Source: Plantago elongata
Lineage: Eukaryota; Streptophyta; Magnoliopsida; Lamiales; Plantaginaceae
DNA length: 64,000 nucleotides
Assembly (NCBI GenBank): GCA_036897095.1
Contig: JAYMSP010000102.1
Location: 1 to 64,000, forward strand
Direction of reading: 5' to 3'
Made by a program: the position numbers and the translations under genes. Below, piece by piece: positions 39,401 through 49,625 of this stretch (its first letter is position 1; every line of letters begins with the position of its first letter). The notes beneath the pieces are model-generated. The model saw only the letters and a program-made list of their open reading frames with translations, had not been told where the DNA came from and searched no databases.

Positions 39401-40508
39401 GTCCATTATCCATAATTTCGTGAATTCTGCACGAAGCAATTAGTTTTAGAAGAATACACAACCTCCACAGATTTGGGTGCAATATCATACTGGTTGGTGG
39501 TATTACAGAGTAAAATAGTCAAGGTTCAAACATAAACTAATGCTGCATATCTCAGACAAACATTATCTCCAACTGTTGTACAAGGACCACAACCCAGGCC
39601 CATGTAGGAAAAAAAAAAAAAACTACAGTACGGAACAATATCAAGCAGATGGCGACTATCACATGTTCACACAAGACATTGCAAATTGCCATGGCACTAA
39701 AATAAGATTTGTTGTTGAGGGTCCTTGTATATTTCCTGGTGGAGTTACATCCTTAATCCTGATGATGAGATTTTGGATCCATTAGTTCACCTAACCAGAA
39801 ATAGAAAACTGTCTTTGTCTACATGTCCCATGTGATGACCATTAAACCCACTCCTCATCACAGATAGCTTCATAACCTCAAAACTTAGTGCTCAAGTTCA
39901 GAAAATCTAGGACAGATCAATACAATCCAGCACACTTTTCCTTTATAAGAAAATAAATTGGGGAAAAAGATAATTTAAAAAAAAAAAAAAAAAGCACAAG
40001 CAAGTTGGGCTACATACACAGTCAATACAGAAAAAACTCAGAAAGGGGCATAAAGACAAGAAAAAGGTACTGGGTTTAGTAAAATTGAAATGTTTGAAAA
40101 CTTACAGTCCAGTAATGGCGATTACTGATATTCCAACCACCTGTATATCTTCTAAAACCATCAAAAGGGTCTTCCCTGTTAGTTCTCAGAGCAGCCAAGA
40201 CCAGAGTCGAGTTCACTTGTTCAACACTCGTGTTATCAGCAAGATGCCTCTCACTTCTGCTCCAAGATACAACCAACACATTTCTGCCTTCACCAACTTC
40301 ACCTGCAAAATTTCATTTCCCAACAAAGTCTTAAACGAAAAGATAACCCAAAAGGCAAAAAGGGCCGACGATGCCCGACTGGATTAGTCGCTTAATCAGT
40401 TTAAACGAGAAGGATAAACCACCACTTACTCGAACAGGACAAAGGTGTGCAGAAAGCAAGCAGGAAAAGAGTAGAAAGGGAGAAAAACAGGGTTCTGTAA
40501 CATAACAT
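36486..40508 (-). CDS. Plant Tweety-like multi-pass membrane protein
   Basis: Nine exons, in gene order 40508-40430, 40302-40106, 38709-38528, 38446-38162, 38076-38018, 37906-37870, 37686-37615, 37371-37047 and 36884-36486, give 544 residues. It starts with a signal peptide (RTLFFSLSTLFLLAFCTPLS). Next comes the family block RRYTGGWNISNRHYWTSVGY, then helices around APFFLVAAIWFVFFALCLVI and TAYALSLILLILFTI, a Cys-rich HCCCRKAP loop, and an extracellular segment with many N-glycosylation sites. Two more helices follow (VALIVLSAAMLLLTFLGF; VITGWILVTGTFILCGIFL), then a second Cys-rich ectodomain (LCNPFNPDLTDRACSPG) and a last helix near the C-terminus. I know it as an uncharacterised plant family likened to animal Tweety proteins; function is not established. 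All intron phases close. Confidence 0.88.
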
Positions 40509-40905
40509 TGCTTGCTTGTAATCGAAACAAAGTGTGAAAATGGTGATGGAAAGTTTGGAATTTTTTACCCTCAGGTTGATGAAATTGAATTGGTGAGGGT
40601 TTAGAGAGTCAGATTTTGTACTAAAGATTGATTGTTGAGCTCGAAATTATGCGGTTTTCGAGACGAGAGAGAATAATTGGATGATTTGTCTGTGAAAAGA
40701 GGCTGGCTGATTATGGTTTAGAAGTGTGTTTTCGGTGCATAATCTCACACCATGTACTTACATCATAAATTAATAAAGTTTACCATTTTTTTATTGGGCA
40801 CATATTCCATATGACAACTAACTACACATGACAATAGCAATTTATTTTTGTATCATGCATTTTCATATTTGAATAATTTATTTAAACTTTTTATCCACAA
40901 TTGTA

Positions 40906-41085
40906 TATTTTTTTAAGATACGATATTACAATTACAATACTTCATCGAGTAAATATTTATTATCAATAACCTTTATATATATATTACATATGACAAATAT
41001 TATTAATTTCGAGAAATCAAACCCATAACCTTTTGATTACGGGTATCTCAGGTTGCCATCCGACTATGCATACTTTTGACCCTAG
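40906..41085 (-). mobile_element. tRNA-derived SINE, minus orientation
   Basis: On the minus strand a tRNA-like head (GCATAGTCGGATGGCAACC) is followed by a B box-like GGTTATGGGTTTGATTTC, and the element ends in a poly-A (poly-T on plus, near 40908). AATTGTA flanks it at 40899-40905 and 41086-41092. It is related in layout to the SINE at 46509-46702. Confidence 0.6.
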
Positions 41086-41620
41086 AATTGTAAGACCTTG
41101 AATTTTTTAAATGGAGTGTTTTCGAATAAATAATTAATCTAAAAATATCACATTAAAATAGGAAAGCAAGATGAGAATAACATAAAATATGTAATCATAG
41201 ACATATGAGTTGAGCACGTATAATTGTACTCATTCGTTTAGGGAAGCTTCATTAATTAATGTTGTCATATAATTTTATATAAATTTAAAGCAACAATAAA
41301 TGTAAAAGATGTACCATGCTATTGGGCATAGAATTTGAGTTCACAATTACATTTTTATGTCAAATAACTTATATAAAAATTCAATTAGAATCCAAACAAT
41401 TCAATTTCAAATTTATATTAAATAGTTCGAACTTTGTGTTTAAAACTAATAGTATTTATTATTTATTCAATTTAGCCAGTGTGGAGTGACTTATAACAAC
41501 GGAAAGAGTATTTTGGACTTTTACAATTTTGCCACAATAGAGAAGATATGATTCGTTCTTTTTAGTCTTACCGTAATGTGGCTCAACTCTATAGTAGGTC
41601 TTAGATAGAGCATCTTCTCT

Positions 41621-41933
41621 TCAACTGAAAATCACTTCAGTTCAGTCCAGTTCAATCTAGTTCAATTCAGTTTAGCTCGACTTAGGTTGTGTTCTCTTCA
41701 ACTAACATTTACTGAACTGAACTGGATTGAATTGAAGTAAAGTATAAATTATAACTAAGCCGAGTTGAACTTAACTGAACTGAAGTGATTTTCAATTGAA
41801 GAGAACACAACCTTAATTATAATTTATACTTTACTTCAGTTTAATTTAGTCCAGTTCAATTTAATTCGGTTCAGTTCAATTCATTTAAATTAAATTCAAT
41901 AAATTTCAGTTGAAATTATGGTTGGGACCCTCT
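41621..41933. mobile_element. Nested fold-back MITEs (TTCAACTGAA family)
   Basis: An outer palindromic element with ends near CTTCTCTTCAACTGAAAAT and TTTCAGTTGAAATTATGG holds a second copy of the same family at 41684-41813, bounded by AGGTTGTGTTCTCTTCAA and TTGAAGAGAACACAACC. Both are full of CAGTTCA/TGAACTG motifs. They are non-coding, and the element has probably jumped into its own kind. Confidence 0.65.
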
Positions 41934-43584
41934 TCAAGTCATCATAATTAGAATTTGACAACTTAACATGCGAGCTAGGGGCTTCATAATTTATCTTAAT
42001 TATGCGTTTTATCGTCTGTAAAAACCAGCCATAAATGATAAAACATATAAAATATTACGACAGCTTTCTCTATGCTTATTTACCATCAACCCACCATTTA
42101 TAATCGAAAAATATTATAAAGTAAGAATACATATATTATTAACAAAATTATCAACTGAAATGATGTGAAAATCTCCAACTGTTATACTTCAAATGCACAC
42201 TAGATAAAATTCTACCGTCTAACGTAATAATCTAAAAATTATAAAAACCAAATTACATGCAGATGAATCTAACAAATTTACTTATTCATATTTTATGTTC
42301 AACCCACCCACATGCAGTCGAGAGAATTGCACTTTATGACCTGTAATTCACAATCCTCTTTGATTTTGATCCTTATTTTATAAGTTTTATACATGTCATC
42401 TCCAATTCGTATTGTACATCGTATAACGTACGTATTTGGTCCTCTTACCTCATACGGAAGCCTAACAACCAGCACCAAATCACTCCAAATCATCGCTACA
42501 TCATTATTTAAAATTAATTTTCACTTTATTTCTTCTCCATCCTCCTCATCCTCCTTTAAGACTCCATTGAAGAGCTTGAAACTTAAGATTTCATGACCAT
42601 GGAGCTTCCGTTTCTATGGATTGTTGGAACAATGATACCATATTCATAAATCTAACGTGCTATATCCATACCTCAAACGAATTCACTTCTATAATCTTTT
42701 CTCCAAATTCATTTTTCATTTTTTTTTAATTTCTTACATGGTCCCATCCAATGGAAGCTCGATGTGGAGCCGCTCCAGATCAGCGAGCTTCCATGAGAAG
42801 CTCAACTGTTGGAGCTTCTATGGTTGGAGCTCCAAGCTCGATCCATGGAGCTTCAATGGTAGTAATTAGAAAAAAAAATCACAAATTTGGTGATTTTTTT
42901 ATTAACATGTTGATATTATTTATATTGAATTCAGAATTTAACTTTTTTATGCTTAGAATAATTTTTTAATTTTTTTTGGGTTTTAATTTTTTATTATTAT
43001 TAAATTCAACTATACCGTTTTTTTAATGAGAATACAACCGAAATTAAGGAGATCTTGTTATGTGTCCAATTAAATATATTTAGATAAAATTATGAATTAT
43101 ATTTATAAAATATAAAAGATAGAACTAAAATTAAAAAGGGCGGTGACGTAGAGGACAAAAAATACAATTATCTCGTTTAAGACCACATAAGTATTTAGAA
43201 TAGTTATAGGTCACGGTCACGGCCCACAACATCAAACAAAGTCTTGCCGCGCGTTTAAACGGCTCGTAATTCGAACAAGAACACCTTAAATTACGTGCTC
43301 TGTTCATTTTTCACTTTTGACTTTCTCTCCCTTACTCGATCGATGGTTTTCATCTTGATCAAAGTGGGGAACGATATTCTAAGTGCTAAATTTATTATAT
43401 TTAAAACTTAAAGGGGACAATTTTTTAAGATATTTAATATATACAATCTACCATAATATATATTTAAAACCTCCAAACAAATTAAAAATCGTTATTTCAT
43501 TACAAATAATATAATTTACTACAAATTAATAATCTCTATCATAAATTTCTAATCAGTAAATTTAAATATTTCTTGAGTTGGTTT
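41934..43584. other. AT-rich spacer
   Basis: No supported gene. A run of GGAGCTTC/GAGCTCCA motifs at 42750-42860 makes a short repeat-like patch and 42530-42560 is CT-rich. Confidence 0.45.
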
Positions 43585-43864
43585 AGGTCATGTTATCTTC
43601 AACTGAAGTTCATTTAGTTTAATTTAAAACTACTTAGTTATATTAGACATAAGGTAGTGGTGCAGTTGAATGGAACTTGAGTGGAAAGGAGGTGCATGGT
43701 TCGATCCGACAGAGACATAAATTGATTTGAATTAGTATATACGTGGTTGATATAAAAATAATACTGTGAGTATTTGTAATCTTTATCATTTAAAAAAATT
43801 ACTTAATTATATTTTATATTATTTAGTTCAATTTAATTAATTTGAATTTAAAATAATATAACCT
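43585..43864. mobile_element. MITE of the same family, split by a SINE
   Basis: The ends AGGTCATGTTATCTTCAA and (reverse complement) AGGTTATATTATTTTAAA match the family at 41684-41813. Without the inserted SINE and one copy of its target duplication the element is about 111 bp, close to the 130 bp of the other copy. Confidence 0.6.
43645..43799 (+). mobile_element. tRNA-derived SINE inserted into a MITE
   Basis: A 155 bp element with an A box-like GTAGTGGTGCAGTTGAATGG, a B box GGTTCGATCC and an A-rich end. Flanks TACTTAGTTATATT (43631-43644) and TACTTAATTATATT (43800-43813) are a 14 bp target duplication with one mismatch. It is a different sequence from the SINEs at 25283 and 46509. Confidence 0.75.
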
Positions 43865-45105
43865 CAGTTTAAAAGTCTAATTGAGAGGGACAATGCTTTC
43901 GAGTGATAGTTGTCGGTACTACGATGCCAAACTAAAGTAAGAAAACAATCTGAAGATATATTCTTAGCGATATTCTAGTCTAATATTAAGGACACGTAGA
44001 AGTTCGTGATTAAAGCAGTTCTACTGACATACATACAGCTCACAAGATATTTCGAATATTATAATTAATCAATTGTTGCAATAATTAAGTACGTGTAATA
44101 TTTTCATTCAATTTCATGGACATAAATTCGCCACAAAACAACGTAACTCGCAGTGTTACATGGCGCATATATACTGACTGATTCATTGTGTTCCAAACAA
44201 ATACTAGTAGTAAGTAGCTATCAATTATCATATCCTAATCTATCCATGTCAATTGTCAAATGTTATTACTAAGCAACTGGAAAATAATAATAATGGACAA
44301 TATATAGTTATATACTACTTCCATTTATACACACGTACTTACAAATTCATATCAACACTCAACAATCAAACGTCAATATCAGATGCACTTTACACTGTAA
44401 CATATTCAATAATTACAAGCCACTGCTCGATTACATACACGTTTAATTTTAATTTTACTTGTAAAATCCATGAGGTAGTGCCAAAATTATTTAGAGGTTC
44501 AATGCAAAATTTTAAAAATGAACTTAGAAAAAAGACGTATACTAGATAAGCAAAATTATGTTTCGTTTAATTTTAATTTTAAGCTATGTGTTAAAACTAT
44601 ATGCCTAATACATCACTTTAATAGTATAACATTTAAAGTAGTGTTAGTATTTAAATCAAAATCCACTATGAGAAAAAGAGCATTCAACAACACTAGTAAT
44701 TTTTGTCCGTGAAAGTCATTTTTTTATCGTTTTTTTTAAACGAAAGAATTTGTCCTACTCATAAAAAATATAGTGTACATATATTTTGGGGCTGACAAAT
44801 TTTTTTACATTGAACATGTTTTCTTTTAATGAAAAATATTTTTGAATGATCAGTAATGGAGTTTTGACCGTTTGGTACTTTGGTTAAGCTTTTTGTGAAC
44901 ACATTAAAACATGATTTTTTTTTTGTTTGTGAGAAATTTCCATACCAATATTTCTTTCGTATTTATAGTAGTTAAATTCAAAATTTAGTACTAATAAAAT
45001 AATGATGGAACATTAACTATAAAAGCTAAAATACTTTCTACAACGGAACACCTTCTAAAATTCAAATATGATGGTGGTTTGTTGGTATTTCGTCGTTAAT
45101 CATGT
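43865..45105. other. AT-rich spacer
   Basis: No gene, RNA or clear repeat recognised. Open frames near 44253-44712 are rich in Asn, Lys and Ile, as expected of AT-rich non-coding DNA. Confidence 0.45.
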
Positions 45106-45351
45106 ACTTCCTCCGTCATTCCTGATTAAGCTTCCGATTCTGACTTTTCGTTGTCAGATTTTTTTCAATTTTAATTACGAATTGTTATTAAATCATAAAT
45201 GTAAACTTTTTTATATTTTTAAAACTTTAAGGACTAAATTTTAATTATAAAAAATTAATTAATTTATATTTATAGTTTAAGATTAATTTGTAGTTAAAGA
45301 TAAAAAAAATTTAAGTATAAAGTTAAAATGGAAAGCATGATGGAGGAAGAA
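45106..45351. mobile_element. Stowaway-like MITE
   Basis: The left end TACTTCCTCCGTCATTCCTG and the right end (reverse complement TTCTTCCTCCATCATGCTTT) are inverted repeats of the CTCCGTC type around a 200 bp AT-rich core. Confidence 0.6.
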
Positions 45352-45845
45352 CATTTTCTTAAAAAAGTTGAGAATTTGTTAATTGAATAGTAACAAACTC
45401 AATTTTCGTTATAAAGATCCAACTCGTGAAGTTTCAGTGTATATAATTAATTTATAAGCACTACGTTGTTGATCAGAGCATACATTATCGGTCAGACCAT
45501 ATCTCGCTTTGCAATATGCGTTTGCTTTTATCCGTTCCTTTTCCTTTTCTTTTATAGGTTGATAAACTATATTCCCACCGTATCAATTTTTTATTTTTAT
45601 ATTTTATTTTCATCCGTTTCAATTTTATAATATTATCTTTTAAATGAAAAAAATTCTAACATACTTCTACTCTCTCTTTTACTTTAATCATTACATGTCA
45701 TACTTTATAAATTATTTTTTCGACTTTACCATAATTTTTTCCATTTTCACTATTTTTCATACATTATTCACTTTTATGTTAATATTTATGTTCGAGTCCA
45801 CGAAAAAATGTATTCGAGATAAAGGGAGAATAATTTTTCAGCATT

Positions 45846-46018
45846 GAGAATATTAGAATTAAATGTATTAAAAACTATTGATTTCAATTCATTTCATATC
45901 AATTTAAATTAGTCCAGTCCAGTCCAGTTTAATCAGAATATTAGAATTAAATGTATTAAAAACTATTGATTTCAATTTATTTCATATCAATTTAAATTAG
46001 TCCAGTCCAGTTTAATTC
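45846..46018. repeat. Two-copy tandem duplication, 89 bp unit
   Basis: GAATATTAGAATTAAATG at 45847 recurs at 45936, each followed by ATTGATTTCAATT and TAGTCCAGTCCAG. Divergence is only a few bases. The TCCAG-rich ends resemble the MITE family at 41621. Confidence 0.8.
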
Positions 46019-46508
46019 TAATTAGTTAATTTTTAGTTAATTTTATATTATAAAAATTAGTTCAATTGAAATTAAATCTGACTTAATTTAAGTTGACTCG
46101 ATCGAGGCGAAAGATACGACTCCGTACTAATAATTTTATTCTATACTTATGAAACTATATCATTCTGAATTAAGTCATTTGGAAGAAAAATGACGTGAAA
46201 CTTAGAAAAACCAATCTATAACACCTTTCTCCAAAGCAAAATCTCATACTAATGAAAGTGCAAGCGAGGAATCCATTAGCATGCATAACTTTTTCACGGA
46301 AGCAATAATCTGACGCCAAAAACTCAAAATCCAAACTTTTATTAATCACGCATCTACAATCGTTGAATAACTTCTCCACACAATATCTACCAATTTGTCT
46401 AACATTTCAAAATTTCATTTCTAGTTATTATTAAATATATAATTAAATTATAATTTCTTAATATTAATACTTAAAAGTATTATTGGATTAGAATTTTTTA
46501 TTATATAT

Positions 46509-46702
46509 TTTTTTAAATTATTATTAAACATGAAATATAGCATTATAATTATTGAACAGGACGAATCTATCAATCGATTCTAGATGCAAATCACCACCAA
46601 TCTCTATCCAGTGAATATAATCACCTATTTCGAGGAATCGAACCAGTGACCTCATGGTTACGGGATGTCTCAGCTTGCCACTCGGCTATAAACGCTTTGA
46701 CA
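46509..46702 (-). mobile_element. tRNA-derived SINE inside the left LTR
   Basis: On the minus strand it reads TAGCCGAGTGGCAAGCTG (A box), then GGTTCGATTCC (B box), an unrelated tail and a poly-A. Perfect 17 bp duplications AATTTTTTATTATATAT lie at 46492-46508 and 46703-46719. The right LTR of the host element lacks it, so it came in later. Confidence 0.88.
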
Positions 46703-48387
46703 AATTTTTTATTATATATAACTATACATACTTGTGTGTATTGATTAATGAGAAGAGGTAGGAAAAATAATTCTTTCATGGTATCAAAGCCATGAAAGTC
46801 TCCAACGAGTATTGGTCATGTTTCTTCTCTTCCCTCAATGAATTTTGTGAAGTAAAGATAATTTTCGTATAGCCTGACAGCACAACGCATTTCGAGGAAA
46901 GTGAAGATTCTCGTGGACTTAACCGTTGGATCGTCACGAAATTTTAACAACAATAAGATAACTCGTGGAATCTGGACGGTGGAGATCGAATCAAATCAGG
47001 TTTAATAGGTCAAACTGCATTCTCGGAGAAGCAACAGATTGCTGAAAATTATGTTCCGATCTCTGATATCTTCCCCATGTAATCTCTCATCTTTTACCTC
47101 ATTGTAATCAATGTGACTGTCCTTGCCTATATCTTTTTTTAATCCTTTATCCCCTTTATCTTCTGTTGCAGAACTCCCATATACAGAACTTCATGTTCGA
47201 TATATTCACGTATATACATAATCTCACGTTCATATACCTCTTTCGAATTTTCTTCTGGTCGAACAGTAAACTAACGTCGATCCCCTCCCGTGTTCGAACA
47301 GTGTTCTTCAATATGTTGAACTTCTCCTTTGATCGAACAACCCACGTTGTCGATCCCATGTCATGTTCGAACAGTTTTCTTCAATATACCGACCTTTCTT
47401 CTATCCTCCTGCAATTGTCCGCAATCGTCGTTCTCATGTCCATCGACCGCCCCAGCATGTTCGATCTTCATCGGCCGCCTCTTCAACTGCTTGCGATCGT
47501 CGATCGCCCACTTCTCCTCCGGACAATCCTCCGGACATGTATTCTTCTTTTGATTATGCACCGGATTTCTTCTTATTATGCAGTTGAGTCGTTTTCTTCT
47601 CGTGCAATGTACTGTTGCGTTTTCTCTACGCATCATCGACTTCCTCGAGCAACTGTATCCACTCCTTTTAGAAATCATATTAAGCTCTCGAAGTCGCACT
47701 TCCTGATCAAAAGGGTTCTCCTCACCCCTCAGGTAAACCTGACCCACCACCAGGTCATCCCCATATAGCTTCCTAGTCCGAAGCTCCTTTTATGATTACA
47801 GTTCGCGATTTTTGTGTTCCATCTCCAATAGTTCGAGCTAGCTGTCTGAAGCTCTCGCTCCGTTGTATGGACTATTGTGGTCACCTCGTCTTGACCCCTC
47901 TTTGCCTACTCAGGACTATCTCTATATGATCAACTATTGATCCTTCTCTTTTCCACCTATGTGTGTCTTGTATTCTCTCCTACTTTGATGTCTCTCTATG
48001 TTTGCTTTGGGTGGACTTCTTCCACCCGACTCTTCCAGACTCAGCACCTCACTGGAGTAGGGTATAATATTTGGGTCCTTGTTGCCCATAGCCAACTACC
48101 CATGGTATCGCCCATCTTTCGGTCATACCTTTTGCCCCGCCTGCTCTCTACAACATCCACGTAGAACGTCATTGATAAAATATGTTGATTCTTACATATG
48201 AGTCGATTTTTCACCAGATGACTTCCACAAGTATTGTTTGACGCTTTTTAGGACATTTTCGACGTTAATCAAACTTCCGTTTTGACTAGGGAGGAATATT
48301 AGAAGCATAATTAGATTAAGATTACTTAATGTCAATACTTTAAAGTATTATTAGATTAGGATTTCTTATTATATCTAGTTATACATT

Positions 48388-48389
<2 letters not shown>

Positions 48390-48433
<44 letters not shown>
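48390..48433. repeat. (GT)n microsatellite
   Basis: About 22 uninterrupted GT dinucleotides inside the right LTR of the fossil element. The left LTR has only GTGTGT at the same point, so the run expanded after insertion. Confidence 0.95.
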
Positions 48434-48436
<3 letters not shown>

Positions 48437-48458
48437 TAGTAGGAAAAATAATACTTCC

Positions 48459-49625
48459 CCTTTAGTTGGTGAATATTTTAAGTAAGTACTGATGATATAA
48501 CATCGAGTTTGATGATAAGTCTTTCAATGGTGTCACCGCAGTATTAAACCAAAAAAAAATGCATGAAGTCAAAGTACACCAGTTGTCCAGTTCAATTTGC
48601 TTGCGTCAAAGAACACCGAATAAATATTTATTGTAATCTTTTTCTTCCTAGAATAGATTTTTATACCTGAATGACTGAATTGAAGAGTGTAATAAATGAA
48701 TTGTAAGTAGCTTATCTTTAAGCTTGTATAGTGATGTTTTAATGACATACTTGAATTTTTAGACTTGTTTAATGGTGTTTTAATGATATCTTGAAATTAT
48801 TATGTAACTTTTTAAAATCATCACACCATCTCTTAAAAAAATAACTAAAGAGGTTAATACTCTAATTGAAATATATAATACCGACGCATTAAATAATCAT
48901 ATCATATCTAAAAAATAATATAATATGTTAAAACTATAACCGTAACTTTCAATGCAAACAACTTAAAACCATAACATAATTTATTAAAAATACAAAGAAA
49001 AAATGTTTATTTCAACGGTTTTTAAGAAACTCGACCGGAACCATAAAACCGCAAAAAACCCAAAAAAATCCTTGCTTTCCCTCTATTTTAAGAAAATCGA
49101 ACATTTTTCCAACACTTTAGCTTTTGTAAGTGGTGGAATTTATAGGTTCAAGTAATTTATGTTTCTAAAGAGAGAAACTATCTCCAGATAAATTATCTAG
49201 AGATGAACTAATTTATAAAGAAAATCATTATTATCGTTAACTAAAATATCTACATTCTTAACAATTGAGTTTTTTTAAAATATCATAATAAAATTTATTT
49301 ATTAACAACATAGACAGTTGAACTGATAACTTAAGTGATGATTGATTTTAACATGTGCCGTCTTTAGATAGAGACCGTTACTCATGAAACGTTGTGATTT
49401 TAAAATTAATTATAATTATTTAATGGTTAATAAATTAATTTTTAACGATAAAATTAAAGATATACAAATGTTAGTAGGACGATGTACTACAATTAACCAA
49501 TTCAAGAAACATGGGTACAAGGTTTTGCTAAACCTCCTCCTTCCTTTATATCCTTTTAGCTTTTCCACCTTCCCGCCTCTTATCAACAACTACTCACTCA
49601 CTTCAGTTGAAGAAAACTGAGTGAG
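48459..49625. other. Upstream region of branching-enzyme gene
   Basis: AT-rich spacer, with a CT-rich leader (49530-49620) just before the ATG at 49626. No other gene is seen. Confidence 0.5.

Larger units (their letters stand above)
46429..48458 (+). mobile_element. Old LTR retrotransposon fossil, probably Copia-related
   Basis: A left LTR (about 46429-46778, including a SINE) and a right LTR (about 48297-48458) share TAATACTT..AAGTATTATT, TTATTATAT and AGGAAAAATAAT blocks. Directly after the left LTR comes TGGTATCAAAGCC, an initiator-tRNA-Met-type primer binding site, and before the right LTR lies a purine tract (TAGGGAGGAA). The 1.5 kb interior is CT-rich and has no recognisable gag or pol domain, so the element is broken or was non-autonomous. 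LTR divergence suggests it is old. Confidence 0.7.

Noticed and set aside
47166-47768. 200-codon open frame inside the LTR fossil
   Set aside because: Ser/Arg/Leu-rich low-complexity reading of CT-rich DNA with no gag or pol motif.
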